A DNA stretch of 64,000 nt from Candidatus Ozemibacter sibiricus (GTDB lineage Bacteria > Muiribacteriota > Ozemobacteria > Ozemobacterales > Ozemobacteraceae): contig QOQW01000018.1 in assembly GCA_003327425.1 (NCBI GenBank), positions 62,001-126,000 of the forward strand, given 5' to 3'. Numbering within the stretch: position 1 is the first letter of the stretch; every line of letters begins with the position of its first letter. Position numbers and translations under genes: made by a program. A model generated the notes under the pieces. The model was not told the DNA's origin. It saw only the letters and a list, made by a program, of their open reading frames with translations, and searched no databases. Below, one piece after another: positions 37,037 through 47,449 of this stretch.

Positions 37037-38962
37037 GTGGATTCCCACCTGTCCTTCTATGTGGCGCGTACCCGGGATGGCCTGTTCCGATGCGGGTTCG
37101 AAGACCAGCGTCTGCTCTGGGTCAACCAGGGATTCGCCGACCGGTTCGCGTTTCCCGCTGATCCGACCAGTCTGGTCGGGCGCCGCTTGCCGGAGATCGT
37201 TCGCGACAACCCTTTCTGGGTCGAGGCCTGGCACCGCCTGCGCGAGACCGGGGAAGTGCACGATCTGACCGGGGCCTGTCGTCTCGTCGGCGAGCAGGAG
37301 TGCTGGGTCGGCCTCGAGGCCTGCTTGACCGGGCCGGCGGAGGCGCCGGATACCTGCGTCGAGGGCTGCCTGCGCGATCTGACCGAACGGCATCGCCAGG
37401 AAGACGAAGCGACGCGCCAGATGGCCCGCATCCAGGATCTGGTCGCGCGCCTGGGCCTCGGGGTGATCCTGGTCGATCCTGACGATCGCATCAGCCTCTG
37501 GAATCCGACGGCCGCCGATCTCACCGGCTGGCCGACCGCCGACGCTCTGGGGCGTCCCTTGAGCGAATGCTTGACCATTCTACGGGAGGACGGGGCCGTT
37601 CCGCTGCCTGACCCCACCGGACCATCCCGCCGCTTCGGCCGGCCGTGCGAGCTGGCCTGGCCCAGCCTGCTGGTCACCCGGAAGGGCCGCCGCCGCCGGA
37701 TCATGGGGCGGATCGACCCGGTGCCGATGCCCGACGCGGCAGGGACGCGACAGGGCGCCGCCATCGTCTTCCAGGACATCACGCTGTTCGTCCGGTCGCG
37801 TCGCGAGATCGAGAAGGCGCGGCGGCTCGATACCCTCAGCCTGCTGGCCGGCGGTATCGCCCATGATTTCAACAACATCATGACCGGACTGTTCGGCTAT
37901 ATCGGCCTGGCCCAGGCCGATGCCCCGCCGGGGTCGCGCCTCGCCGACCGCCTGGCCAAGGCCGAGTCGGCCCTGAGCAAAGCGCGCGGCCTGTCCAACC
38001 AGTTGCTCACCTTCGCCCGGGCCCGACCGCCCCAGAAGCGGGCCGTCAGCCTGGCCGACTTCCTGCGGCAGGAGGTGCAGACCGCGCGGCTGGGCACCGC
38101 GCTGACCTGCGAATTCGATCTGGCGCCCGATCTGTGCCCGGTCGATCTCGACGAGGTCCAGTTCGCGCCGGTCATCCATGCGCTGGTGGCGCAGGCCGGC
38201 CGGTCCCAGCCCGCCGGCGGCGTCCTGCGGGTGCGAGCTGGCAATCTGTGGGTCGACGCCACCGAAGGCGTGCCGCTGCCGGAAGGCCGGCACGTGGTGG
38301 TGACCTTCGAAGACCAAGGGGACCCCCTGTCGGAAGCGACCCTTGATCGGCTGTTCGAACCCTATGCCGTGCCGACCCCGACGACGGGAGAAGGCTTCGA
38401 TCTGCCGCTGGCCTATGCCATCGTCAAGAACCACGGCGGGTGGCTGACCGCGCTGGCCGGCCCGACGGGCGGCACGATCTTTCGGCTCTATCTGCCGGCT
38501 TCCGTCCTGTGGCAGGACGATGCGCTGAGCAGCCTCGCGGTGGAGCAGCTCGGCGCCAAGGTCCTGCTCATGGATGATGAAGAGATCATCCTGGCGGCGG
38601 TCGGCGAGATGCTTCAGCACCTGGGGTGCATGGTCGAACTGGCCCGCGACGGGGATGAAGCCATCGAGAAATTCCGGCAGGCCCAGGCCATCGGCGCTCC
38701 CTTCGATGTGGTCATCCTCGACCTGACGGTGCCGGGCGGCAAAGGAGCGCGCGAGTGCCTGCCCCACCTGCTGGCTCTCGATCCCCAGGCCCGGGTGGTG
38801 GTGGCCAGCGGGTATTCGACCGGCCCGGTCATGACCGACTACCAACGCTTCGGCTTCGTGGGCGCCATTCCCAAGCCCTTCGAGGTGCGGAGCCTGGGCG
38901 CCTTCCTGAGGCATCTCCTCGGTTCGCGCGCCTGGTCGGCGAAGGGCGGCGCCGCCGTCTGA
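37037..38962 (+). CDS. PAS-containing hybrid histidine kinase with a degenerate ATPase domain
   Basis: 641 residues, no membrane segment. A PAS-like domain (about 10-120), a second PAS domain (about 130-255), HisKA with phospho-acceptor His276 in GGIAHDFNN, a HATPase_c-like domain (about 340-490) and a receiver with Asp562 in VVILDLTVPG and KPF at its end. The ATPase domain is eroded: the N box reads VIHALVAQAGRSQ without the usual Asn, and G1 reads DQGDPLSE instead of DxGxG. The kinase may therefore be inactive and act as phosphatase or phosphorelay protein. GTG 37037 follows GGGGGAGG with eight bases spacing. Together with the truncated kinase at 14416, it shows loss within this receptor family. 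Confidence 0.85.
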   Translation: MDSHLSFYVARTRDGLFRCGFEDQRLLWVNQGFADRFAFPADPTSLVGRRLPEIVRDNPFWVEAWHRLRETGEVHDLTGACRLVGEQECWVGLEACLTGPAEAPDTCVEGCLRDLTERHRQEDEATRQMARIQDLVARLGLGVILVDPDDRISLWNPTAADLTGWPTADALGRPLSECLTILREDGAVPLPDPTGPSRRFGRPCELAWPSLLVTRKGRRRRIMGRIDPVPMPDAAGTRQGAAIVFQDITLFVRSRREIEKARRLDTLSLLAGGIAHDFNNIMTGLFGYIGLAQADAPPGSRLADRLAKAESALSKARGLSNQLLTFARARPPQKRAVSLADFLRQEVQTARLGTALTCEFDLAPDLCPVDLDEVQFAPVIHALVAQAGRSQPAGGVLRVRAGNLWVDATEGVPLPEGRHVVVTFEDQGDPLSEATLDRLFEPYAVPTPTTGEGFDLPLAYAIVKNHGGWLTALAGPTGGTIFRLYLPASVLWQDDALSSLAVEQLGAKVLLMDDEEIILAAVGEMLQHLGCMVELARDGDEAIEKFRQAQAIGAPFDVVILDLTVPGGKGARECLPHLLALDPQARVVVASGYSTGPVMTDYQRFGFVGAIPKPFEVRSLGAFLRHLLGSRAWSAKGGAAV

Positions 38963-39184
38963 TCTCGGCCGGCGGCGGTCGTGGGGGCGGTTCCTCGCCA
39001 GGCGGCGGGCAGCGGGGCTGACCGTTGGCGGGAGCGGCGCCGGCGACACCGCCGACACGGCTGATGTCGCGGGCAGCAGGCGGGCGGCGGGAACCCCAGA
39101 GAAAGGAACACCCCGGGTCTCGGGCTTGTGAAATACCTGAAACCCAGGCTGTGGGGGGCGGAAGACCGACCGCCCGACGGGCGG

Positions 39185-39844
39185 TTATTCCTCGACGATG
39201 ACGACGACGCCGTCTTTTTCCATGATGCGGAAGGCGGCCCGGCTCTCGGTCGACCAGCGACCGTGCTCGTCGCTGACCTTGACCGCCCACAGGTAGCGGT
39301 GCAGAGGCAGGTAGCCCTCGTCGAAAAGGGCGACGCCGGGCTTCACCGACACGCGCTCCCAGACGGTCTGGTTGGTGTCGAGGTCATACAGGGTGATGGC
39401 GCCGTAGCGAGCGGCGGGGGCGGCTTTCCAGGTGAAGGCGGGTTTTCGTGCGGCCGAGATCGGGGCGATTTTCAGGTCAGTGGGGGCGGCCGGGGCGGGG
39501 GGCGGGGTGACGGGTTCGCCATAGGTGAGGGTGACGGTGAGAATGCCGCGGGCCGGCTCCTGGAAATGCTTGGGCAGCCGAACCTTGACGTAGTAGTAGG
39601 TCGGGGTCAGTTCTTCGGCCTCGATGACGAGCCGACCCTCGAGCTGGAGGCGGCGCGTGCGGAAGATTCGGCCCGTGAAGGCGGCAGCCTCGGGCAGGTC
39701 GATGCGGTGCTCCCAGCTCTGGGGATGACTGTTGACCAGGAGCTGGTGGTCGAACACCTTGGTCAAGGTCGCCACTTCCGCCTGGGCCGTCGCTCCGGCC
39801 AGCAGCACGAACAGGCAGCACACCGCGATGGTCAGCTTCTTCAC
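39185..39844 (-). CDS. secreted protein with a fibronectin type III-like domain
   Basis: 219 residues. A signal peptide (MKKLTIAVCCLFVLLAG, cleavage near AQAE) is followed by a beta-rich domain of about 95 residues, a PVTPPPAPAAPT hinge and a C-terminal domain (about 120-215) whose ARKPAFTWKAAPAARYGAITLYDL ... YLWAVKVSDEHGRWS pattern resembles FN3. The start is GTG 39844, with GGAGGTG just upstream. The protein is likely periplasmic or surface-associated; partners unknown. Confidence 0.75.
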   Translation of the reverse strand: MKKLTIAVCCLFVLLAGATAQAEVATLTKVFDHQLLVNSHPQSWEHRIDLPEAAAFTGRIFRTRRLQLEGRLVIEAEELTPTYYYVKVRLPKHFQEPARGILTVTLTYGEPVTPPPAPAAPTDLKIAPISAARKPAFTWKAAPAARYGAITLYDLDTNQTVWERVSVKPGVALFDEGYLPLHRYLWAVKVSDEHGRWSTESRAAFRIMEKDGVVVIVEE

Positions 39845-40204
39845 ATCACACCTCCGGGTCGGGTGGGTTCACTCCCACCTCCGATGCCTTCCATGGTAGG
39901 GGAAAGAATCCGCTCCGGCAAGGATCAGATGCGGCCAGGCGAGGATGGGCCCGCGCGGCTGTCCTTGGAAGCGGCGAAGGGTACCGGCGTTACAAAAAAT
40001 ATGCAGGTGGGTGATGATGTGGAAGGGCGGCAGCCTGTCAGAGGCGGGGCGGCGGGTTCGGCCGCCTCGTCGCTCGATCGAAGAGACCCGGCCGAATGGT
40101 GGCTTGGGATGCCGTCAGAGCGTGGCGATTTCTCAAAGCGCGCCTTTTGACCCGGGGCTTCCCCTCATGGTAAGGTAGGCCTTCCACTCCACAGGAGGTT
40201 TCCC
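39845..40204. other. intergenic region between divergent units
   Basis: 360 bases upstream of the MoxR/VWA operon. It contains a small hairpin in the leader of the FN3-like gene (GGTGGG 39862-39867, CCCACC 39874-39879), a short AT-rich patch near 39990-40005 and the operon promoter described separately. No coding signal was seen. Confidence 0.5.
40147..40176 (+). promoter_or_regulatory. likely promoter of the MoxR/VWA operon
   Basis: TTGACC (40147-40152) and TAAGGT (40171-40176) are 18 bases apart. Transcription would start near 40183, with AGGAGG at 40193-40198 and ATG at 40205. The style matches the tRNA promoters in this window. It would drive at least the genes up to 55148. Confidence 0.6.
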
Positions 40205-41227
<1,023 letters not shown>

Positions 41228-41267
41228 GAAGAGAGGAGAGCACCGGGTTCGCCCCCGGCCTGACCGT

Positions 41268-42188
41268 ATGGACAAGACCCGCCGGCTGTCGCGGTTCCTC
41301 GACCCCAAGGTCCTGGCCTCCATCGCCTCGATGGAGATCCGGGCCCGCAGCGTGGTCGAAGGGGCGATCGAGGGGTTGCACAAGAGTCCCTTCAAAGGCT
41401 TCAACGTCGAGTTCGCCGAATACCGGTCCTACGTGCCGGGCGATCCCATCCGCGACATCGACTGGAAGGTCTTCGCGCGCACCGACAAATACTACATCAA
41501 AGAGCACGAAGAAGAGACCAATCTCTCGGGGTATCTGATCATCGACACCAGCGGCTCGATGTCGTTCAAAGGCGATGGCGCCGCCTTCAGCAAGCTCGAG
41601 TACGCCGCCACCCTGGCCGCCTCGCTGGCCTTCCTGATGCTGAAGCAGCAGGACTCGGTCGGGCTCGTCACCTTCGCCGATGGCGTCCGCAAGATCGTGC
41701 GCCCCAAGTCGGGCATGGGGCATCTGAAGGGCATCTGTCGCGAACTGGAAGCGACCGAACCGACCGGAGCCACCGACATCGGCGAGACGCTCGATCGGGT
41801 CGCCGAGACGATGCGCAAGCGCGGGCTGCTGATCATGTTCTCCGACCTGATGGACTCGGCCGAGGCCATCATCGCCAAGGCCCGCCAGCTGCGGACGCGC
41901 CGGCACGAGATCGTGCTCTTCCATGTGCTCGACCGGCAGGAACTGACCTTCCCCTTCGAAGACACCATCCTCTTCCGCGACCTCGAGGATCGCAGCGAGA
42001 TCGTGGCCGATGCCTACGCCTTGCGCCGCGAGTACCTGCGGCGGGTGCAGCATCTGGTGACTACCTTCCAGTCGGCGTTGCGCCGGGCCGGCATCGACTA
42101 CCTGCTGGCCGACACCTCGCGGCCGATCGAGGCCAGCCTGCGGCAGTTCTTCACCCGTCGCATGGCGGGCGGGATCAGGGTGGCTTGA
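41268..42188 (+). CDS. DUF58 (VWA-like) protein
   Basis: 306 residues. The DUF58 signature FAEYRSYVPGDPIRDIDWKVFARTDK (about residues 45-70) is complete, followed by a VWA-like fold with the metal site DTSGSMSF. No membrane segment. The family lies next to moxR in most bacteria and is thought to link the ATPase to its VWA partners. The ribosome site is weak. It is 40 bases after moxR and one base before the next gene. Confidence 0.94.
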   Translation: MDKTRRLSRFLDPKVLASIASMEIRARSVVEGAIEGLHKSPFKGFNVEFAEYRSYVPGDPIRDIDWKVFARTDKYYIKEHEEETNLSGYLIIDTSGSMSFKGDGAAFSKLEYAATLAASLAFLMLKQQDSVGLVTFADGVRKIVRPKSGMGHLKGICRELEATEPTGATDIGETLDRVAETMRKRGLLIMFSDLMDSAEAIIAKARQLRTRRHEIVLFHVLDRQELTFPFEDTILFRDLEDRSEIVADAYALRREYLRRVQHLVTTFQSALRRAGIDYLLADTSRPIEASLRQFFTRRMAGGIRVA

Positions 42189-42189
42189 G

Positions 42190-44352
42190 ATGCTGACCTT
42201 CGGGCATCCGCTCTTCCTGACCGGGCTGCTGACGGCGGCGGTGCCGATCTGGCTGCACCTCTACTATCGCCGCACGCCGGTGCCCAAGGATTTCCCGAGC
42301 CTGCGGCTGATCCGGCTGTCGGTCGAGGCGGTGGTGCGCCGGCTCAAGCTGCGCAACTGGCTGCTGCTGGCCTTGCGCCTGCTGGTGCTGCTGCTGCTGG
42401 TGCTCGGGCTGGCCCGCCCCTACCTGGGCAGCACCTTCGGCAGTCTGGCCCACACCGGGGCTCCGGCCGCCTTCGTCGTCATCCTCGACAACTCGCTCTC
42501 GATGGGCGTCACCCACCAGGGCATCTCGCTCTTCAACTCGGCCAAGGCCAAGGCCCTCGAAATCCTGGAGCGGATGGGGCCGTACGACAAAGCTTCGGTC
42601 GCCCTGCTGCACGACCCGGGCACCCTGCTGTTCACGCAACTGTCCTGGGACAAGCAGGACCTGAAGGAAGCGGTGCGCAACGCGCCGCTCAGCTATTCCG
42701 GCACCAACCTGCCCGGCGTGCTGCAGGCCGCCGTCAAGCTGGTCGCGCCGGTGCGGTCGTACAAGCGCGCCGTCTATCTGATCACTGATATGACCAGCGT
42801 CGCCTGGAAACCTCTGCTCGAGAGCGGCGACGTGCTGGGGCGCATCGATCCGGGGATCGAACTGGTCCTGATCCCCGTCGGGGACGGCTCGCCGCCCAAC
42901 CTGGCGGTGGCCGAGGTGAGCCTCGACCAGCCGCTGGTCATGAAAGGGCGCCCTGCCACCGTCTGGGTGACCGTCGCCAACCACGGCGACCGGGCGCGCA
43001 CGACCCGGCTCTCCCTGCTGGTGGATGGCGACAAGAAGCAGGAAATGCCGCTCGAAGTGCCGGCGCGCGGGCGCCAGCGCGTCAAGGTGCCGGTGACCTT
43101 CCCGGCCGAGGGGATGGTGGCGGTGACGGCGCAACTGCCGGCCGATGCCCTGCCGCACGATGATGTGCGGTATCTGGCGGTCCAGGTGCTGCCGCCCCAG
43201 AAGGTGCTGATCGTGAAGCCTCCCGCCGAGCGCGATGGGACGCCCAGCCGCGATGACCTCTTCCTGCGGTTCGCCCTCAACCCGCTCAATCGCCGCGAAG
43301 GGGCCACCTTCCTGGTCGAGAGCCGTGAACCTGAAGAGGCCCTGTCGCTGCGCCTGGCCGATTATACCGCCGTCTATCTGGTCAACCAGCGGCAGTTGCC
43401 CGAACCGTTGGTGGGGCGCCTGATCGACTATGTGCTGGGGGGCGGCTACTGCGTCATCTTCCTGGGGTCGCGCACCGACCCCGAATGGTACAATGCCCAC
43501 CTGCTCGATGCGCCAGGCGGTCGGCACCTGCTGCCGGCCCGGCTGTTCAAGCGGGTTGGAAATGCCGTCAGCAAGGCGATCGCCTACCAGTTGACCGACC
43601 TCGATCTCGGCCACCCGGCGTTCAGTCTGTTCGCGACCGAAGGCAATGGCGATCCGCGGCGGGCCCACGTCTGGGAATTCTTCCAGGTGCAGCCCAACCC
43701 CGGGGCGCTGGTGCTGGCGCGCATGAGTCACGGCCTGCCCGGCCTGGTCGAAGAACGGCGCGGCCAGGGCAAGGTGCTGCTGGTGGCCTTCTCGGCCGAC
43801 ACCAGCTGGACGAACTGGCCCCTCAAGCCCACCTTCCTGCCGTTCCTGCACCAGAGCCTGGCCGGCATGCTGGGCCGGCGCGGCCTGCGCGGCGAGGCCA
43901 TCCGGCCCGGCATGCCGGTGTCGATGGTCGTCCAGCAGGAGGACCTGCAGAAGGTCACGCTGGTGCCGCCGCAGGGACCGCCGGTCGAGCTGCCCATCCG
44001 GCGCGAGGGCGGGGGCGAGGGCCTGCTGCATTTCTCGACCACTCGCACCGAGCTGCCCGGCTTCTACCGGCTTCTGCTCGAAGGCAAGGAAGGCACCCGC
44101 ACCGAAGCGTTCACGGTCAATCCACCACCCGAAGAAAGCGATCTCGAGCGTATTCCGATGCAGAAGATCCCACGGTTCCGGCCGGTGACGCATCGGGCCG
44201 GCTCGGCCACCACCCTGGGCGAGAAGGTCCAGGAGGTACGGGAGGGGAAGGACATCAGTCGCTTCCTGCTCTGGCTGCTGCTCGCGGCCGCCCTCGCCGA
44301 GACGATCGTGGCCAACCGGCCATCGGGGCTGCGTGCGGAGGCCCGCGCATGA
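42190..44352 (+). CDS. BatA-like membrane protein with VWA domain
   Basis: 720 residues. The N-terminus is the aerotolerance-regulator (BatA) segment: a hydrophobic helix, the basic RRTPVPKDFPSLRLI stretch and a second helix. A VWA domain begins near residue 92, with MIDAS residues in ILDNSLSMG. A large periplasmic part follows (about 225-680, with beta-sandwich and Rossmann-like patterns), then a C-terminal helix near 690-710. It starts one base after the DUF58 stop and overlaps the next gene by four bases (ATGA). BatA/B-type proteins work with MoxR in the inner membrane; the cargo is unknown. Confidence 0.92.
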   Translation: MLTFGHPLFLTGLLTAAVPIWLHLYYRRTPVPKDFPSLRLIRLSVEAVVRRLKLRNWLLLALRLLVLLLLVLGLARPYLGSTFGSLAHTGAPAAFVVILDNSLSMGVTHQGISLFNSAKAKALEILERMGPYDKASVALLHDPGTLLFTQLSWDKQDLKEAVRNAPLSYSGTNLPGVLQAAVKLVAPVRSYKRAVYLITDMTSVAWKPLLESGDVLGRIDPGIELVLIPVGDGSPPNLAVAEVSLDQPLVMKGRPATVWVTVANHGDRARTTRLSLLVDGDKKQEMPLEVPARGRQRVKVPVTFPAEGMVAVTAQLPADALPHDDVRYLAVQVLPPQKVLIVKPPAERDGTPSRDDLFLRFALNPLNRREGATFLVESREPEEALSLRLADYTAVYLVNQRQLPEPLVGRLIDYVLGGGYCVIFLGSRTDPEWYNAHLLDAPGGRHLLPARLFKRVGNAVSKAIAYQLTDLDLGHPAFSLFATEGNGDPRRAHVWEFFQVQPNPGALVLARMSHGLPGLVEERRGQGKVLLVAFSADTSWTNWPLKPTFLPFLHQSLAGMLGRRGLRGEAIRPGMPVSMVVQQEDLQKVTLVPPQGPPVELPIRREGGGEGLLHFSTTRTELPGFYRLLLEGKEGTRTEAFTVNPPPEESDLERIPMQKIPRFRPVTHRAGSATTLGEKVQEVREGKDISRFLLWLLLAAALAETIVANRPSGLRAEARA

Positions 44353-46622
44353 GATGCCTGTTCGCGCTGCTCGGCTTCGATCTGGGGCCGATCCAGGCAG
44401 TCGAGACGATGAATCTCGGCTTCAGCTGGGGCTGGGCGGCGGTGGTGCTGTTGCTGGCCCTGCTGCTGCCGCTGTTCCTGTGGTTCCTGCGCCCCTTCGA
44501 GGGCAAGCCGATCACTGGCGGGCTGGCGGGCGGGCTGACCGCCCTGCGGATCGGCTTCGTCGTCGGGGTGGTCTGCCTGCTGGCCGGCCTGCGCTGCACC
44601 GTGACCGGCTGGGTGCCGCAGAAGAACAAGCTGGCCGTGCTGATCGACACCTCTCGCAGCATGAGCATCGTCGAAGAGGGGAAGAGCCGCCTCGAGCGGG
44701 TGCGGCAGGCCCTGGTCGACGACGCCCTGCTGACCGGGCTCGAGCGCCAGACCGGCCTGTCGCCTGCCCTGTTCTCGTTCGCCGGTACGGTGGCCCCGCT
44801 GGCCGCCGAAGATGTGGCCTCGTTCGCCCTCCAGGCCGAGGGCACCCAGACCAACCTGAGCAAAGCGATCGGCGACGTGGCCAACCACCTGGGCGAGGGG
44901 AATCTGCTGGGCATGGTCGTGTTGACCGATGGGGGTCACAATCATGGCGACAACCCGTTGGACGCGCTGGGCCGCCTGCGCACGCCCCTGTATTTCCTGG
45001 CGGCGGGCCGGGCCGGACAGACCCGTGATCTGGCCGTGACGCTCGATCGCCCGCCCTCGCTCGGCTATCTGAACTCGATGACCCGGGTGCGTGGCGAGAT
45101 TCGGCTGCATCGGGTGGCCACCGACACCGTGCCGGTGCAGATCCGCCGCGACGGCAAGCTCGTCGAGACCATCGCCGTGCCGGTGCCGGCCGGCCAGTCG
45201 CGCGTGCCGTTCGCCTTCAACATCCCCTGCGAGACCGAGGGCACCTTCACCTATGCGGTGGCGGTGCCGCAACTCGAGAACGAGCTGACCCTCGAGAACA
45301 ACGAGTCGGGGTTCCTGATCAAGGTGGTCAAGGAGCGGCTGAAGGTGCTGATCGTGGCCAACGCCCCCTCCTGGGATCTCGCCTTCCTGCGCTGGGCACT
45401 GAAGAGCGACCCCAACAGCCATGTCGATGCCTGGGTGCGCCTTACCGACACGCGCTGGAGCCGCATGGAGAATTTCGTTCTGAAGGGCATCCGGCCCGCG
45501 CCCGAACTGGGTCCCGATCTCGAAGATGCAGACGTCCTGGTCGTTTCTGGGGTGGCCGAGCGGGTGCTCGCTCCGCATGCCGAGGCGATCACGCGGCGGG
45601 TCGAAGCCGGCAAGATGGGGCTGCTGGTGCTGCCCGCGGCGCGCGGCTACCGGCCCCTGGGCTATGCCGGCTCGCCGCTGGCCGCGCTCCTGCCGGTCGA
45701 TGTCGGCACCGAAGCCTGGCGCGGCGTGCCATCGAGCCTGGCCCTGCCGGCGGCCGAGCCCGGGTATGCCTTCCTGCGCCTGCTCGATGACCCCGTCGAG
45801 AATGCCCTGTTCTTCAAGGCCATTCCCAAGCTCGATGGATTGTTCACCTACGGACCGCCCAAACCGGGCGCCGAAGTGCTGCTGACCTCGAGCCTCGATC
45901 AGAATGGGCGCCCCGCCCCCGCCCTGGTGCAGCAACGAGTCGGCCGTGGGCAGGTGGCGATGCTGCTGGGCGGCCCGCTCTGGCCGATGGGGTTCAAGAT
46001 GGTGCCGACCGACCGGACGATCAAACCCTACACCGCGTTCGTGCTCAACCTGTGCAAATGGCTGGCCAATCGTCGCGAAGACGCGCTGGTCACGCTCGAA
46101 ACGCCCTCGGCGCGCGGGTTCGTCGGGCAGCCCAGCGTCTTCCGCGTCTGGGTCATGGACAGCCGTCGCCAGTACGTCACCGCCGCCCAGGTGTCGGCCG
46201 TCGTCGAAGCCAAAGGGCGGGAGCCGGTCACCCTGTCGTTCATCGGCACCTCGGAAAAGGGCTGCTACGAAGCGACCTTCGTCCCGCCCTGGCGCGGGTT
46301 GTATGCGGTCACCGCCACCGCGCGCGCCCAGGGCAAGGTGCTGGGCGAGGCCAAGGGAGAATTCCTGGTCGAGGTGCCCACCGCCGAGTTCGACAACCCC
46401 GAGGTGCAGGTCGAGCTGATGCAGCAGCTGGCCAGTGCCACGGGCGGGGCCTTCTTCCCCGTCGAGCAGACCGCGGCCCTGGTGCGGTCCTTGCGGGCGA
46501 CGCCCGGTCAGAAACGGGAGACCCGCATCCTCGATTTCCGCGACAGCTACCTGGTGCTGGCTCTATTGCTGGCGCTGCCCCTCGCCGAGTGGATCCTGCG
46601 CCGCACGAAAGGATTGAGCTGA
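44349..46622 (+). CDS. second membrane-anchored VWA-domain protein of the MoxR operon
   Basis: 757 residues. Two to three N-terminal helices (about 22-85), then a VWA-like domain with MIDAS in LIDTSRSMS (about residue 99), a periplasmic region with beta-sandwich domains and a glutamine-amidotransferase-like Rossmann patch (about 330-520), and a final membrane helix (about 735-750). ATG 44349 is preferred, as GGAGG lies seven bases upstream and it overlaps the previous stop as ATGA; ATG 44409 is the alternative. It shares its plan with the BatA-like protein just upstream, so the two may form a pair. Confidence 0.88.
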   Translation: MRCLFALLGFDLGPIQAVETMNLGFSWGWAAVVLLLALLLPLFLWFLRPFEGKPITGGLAGGLTALRIGFVVGVVCLLAGLRCTVTGWVPQKNKLAVLIDTSRSMSIVEEGKSRLERVRQALVDDALLTGLERQTGLSPALFSFAGTVAPLAAEDVASFALQAEGTQTNLSKAIGDVANHLGEGNLLGMVVLTDGGHNHGDNPLDALGRLRTPLYFLAAGRAGQTRDLAVTLDRPPSLGYLNSMTRVRGEIRLHRVATDTVPVQIRRDGKLVETIAVPVPAGQSRVPFAFNIPCETEGTFTYAVAVPQLENELTLENNESGFLIKVVKERLKVLIVANAPSWDLAFLRWALKSDPNSHVDAWVRLTDTRWSRMENFVLKGIRPAPELGPDLEDADVLVVSGVAERVLAPHAEAITRRVEAGKMGLLVLPAARGYRPLGYAGSPLAALLPVDVGTEAWRGVPSSLALPAAEPGYAFLRLLDDPVENALFFKAIPKLDGLFTYGPPKPGAEVLLTSSLDQNGRPAPALVQQRVGRGQVAMLLGGPLWPMGFKMVPTDRTIKPYTAFVLNLCKWLANRREDALVTLETPSARGFVGQPSVFRVWVMDSRRQYVTAAQVSAVVEAKGREPVTLSFIGTSEKGCYEATFVPPWRGLYAVTATARAQGKVLGEAKGEFLVEVPTAEFDNPEVQVELMQQLASATGGAFFPVEQTAALVRSLRATPGQKRETRILDFRDSYLVLALLLALPLAEWILRRTKGLS

Positions 46623-46729
46623 TGTGCCGTCGTCATGCCGTCCCCGGCGACCGGGCTGAGGCAATCCTCGCTCGGGGGAAACCCGTTTGCCCAGAGATGC
46701 ATCAACCATTCACGAAGGCCGCGACGGCC

Positions 46730-47440
46730 ATGAACCTGTTCGGCCGAGCCGCCAGATGGCGAATCGGCTCCCCACGATATTGGGCTGGGGTGCTGATGCT
46801 CCTGCTCGGTCTGGCATGGGCTGGGCCGGCGGCGGCCGAGTGGGGGGCCATCGCCATTCCCCGCGTGCAGTACGGCGGCGGTGGCGACTGGTATACCGGG
46901 CCCACCTCGATCCCGAACCTGTTGAAGGCGGCCGCCGAACGGCTCGGTCTGCCCACCCGCCCCGACCATTTCGCCATCCGGATCTCCGACCCTGAGCTGT
47001 TCTCCTACCCGATGCTGTATTTGGCCGGGCATGGCAACGTCAAATTCGACGATCAGGAAGTGAACCGCCTGACCGCCTGGCTCGACAATGGCGGCTTCCT
47101 GTGGATCAACGACAGCTACGGCATCGACCGCAGCGTGCGGCGCGAGTTGCGGAAGATCTATCCTGACAAGGAGCTGGCGTTGGTGCCGCCAGACCATCCC
47201 ATCTTCCATCAGGTCTACGACTTTCCTGACGGCCTGCCCAAGATCCATGAGCACGATGGCAAACCGCCCCAGGCCTATGGTATCTTCAGCAAAGGACGGC
47301 TCGTCGTCTTCTATACCTACGAATCCGACATCGGCGACGGCCTCGAAGACGAGGGCGTCCATCCCACCGATACCCCTGAAGTGCGCGAGAAGGCCATGCA
47401 GATGGCGCTCAATATCCTGGTCTTCGCTCTGTCCCAGTGA
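46730..47440 (+). CDS. DUF4159-domain secreted protein
   Basis: 236 residues. A signal peptide (VLMLLLGLAWAGPAAAE) is followed by a DUF4159 domain of about 200 residues: GGGGDWYTGPTSIPNLLKA, LYLAGHGNVKFDDQEV, WLDNGGFLWINDSYGID, DHPIFHQVYDF. The domain resembles class I amidotransferase-like Rossmann folds but has no nucleophile Cys in the right place. The start is unsure: ATG 46622 (overlapping the previous stop, AAAGGA eight bases upstream), ATG 46697 or ATG 46730; the last gives the best signal peptide. DUF4159 proteins typically lie next to moxR/DUF58/VWA genes. Confidence 0.85.
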   Translation: MNLFGRAARWRIGSPRYWAGVLMLLLGLAWAGPAAAEWGAIAIPRVQYGGGGDWYTGPTSIPNLLKAAAERLGLPTRPDHFAIRISDPELFSYPMLYLAGHGNVKFDDQEVNRLTAWLDNGGFLWINDSYGIDRSVRRELRKIYPDKELALVPPDHPIFHQVYDFPDGLPKIHEHDGKPPQAYGIFSKGRLVVFYTYESDIGDGLEDEGVHPTDTPEVREKAMQMALNILVFALSQ

Positions 47441-47449
47441 GGTGCCGCG

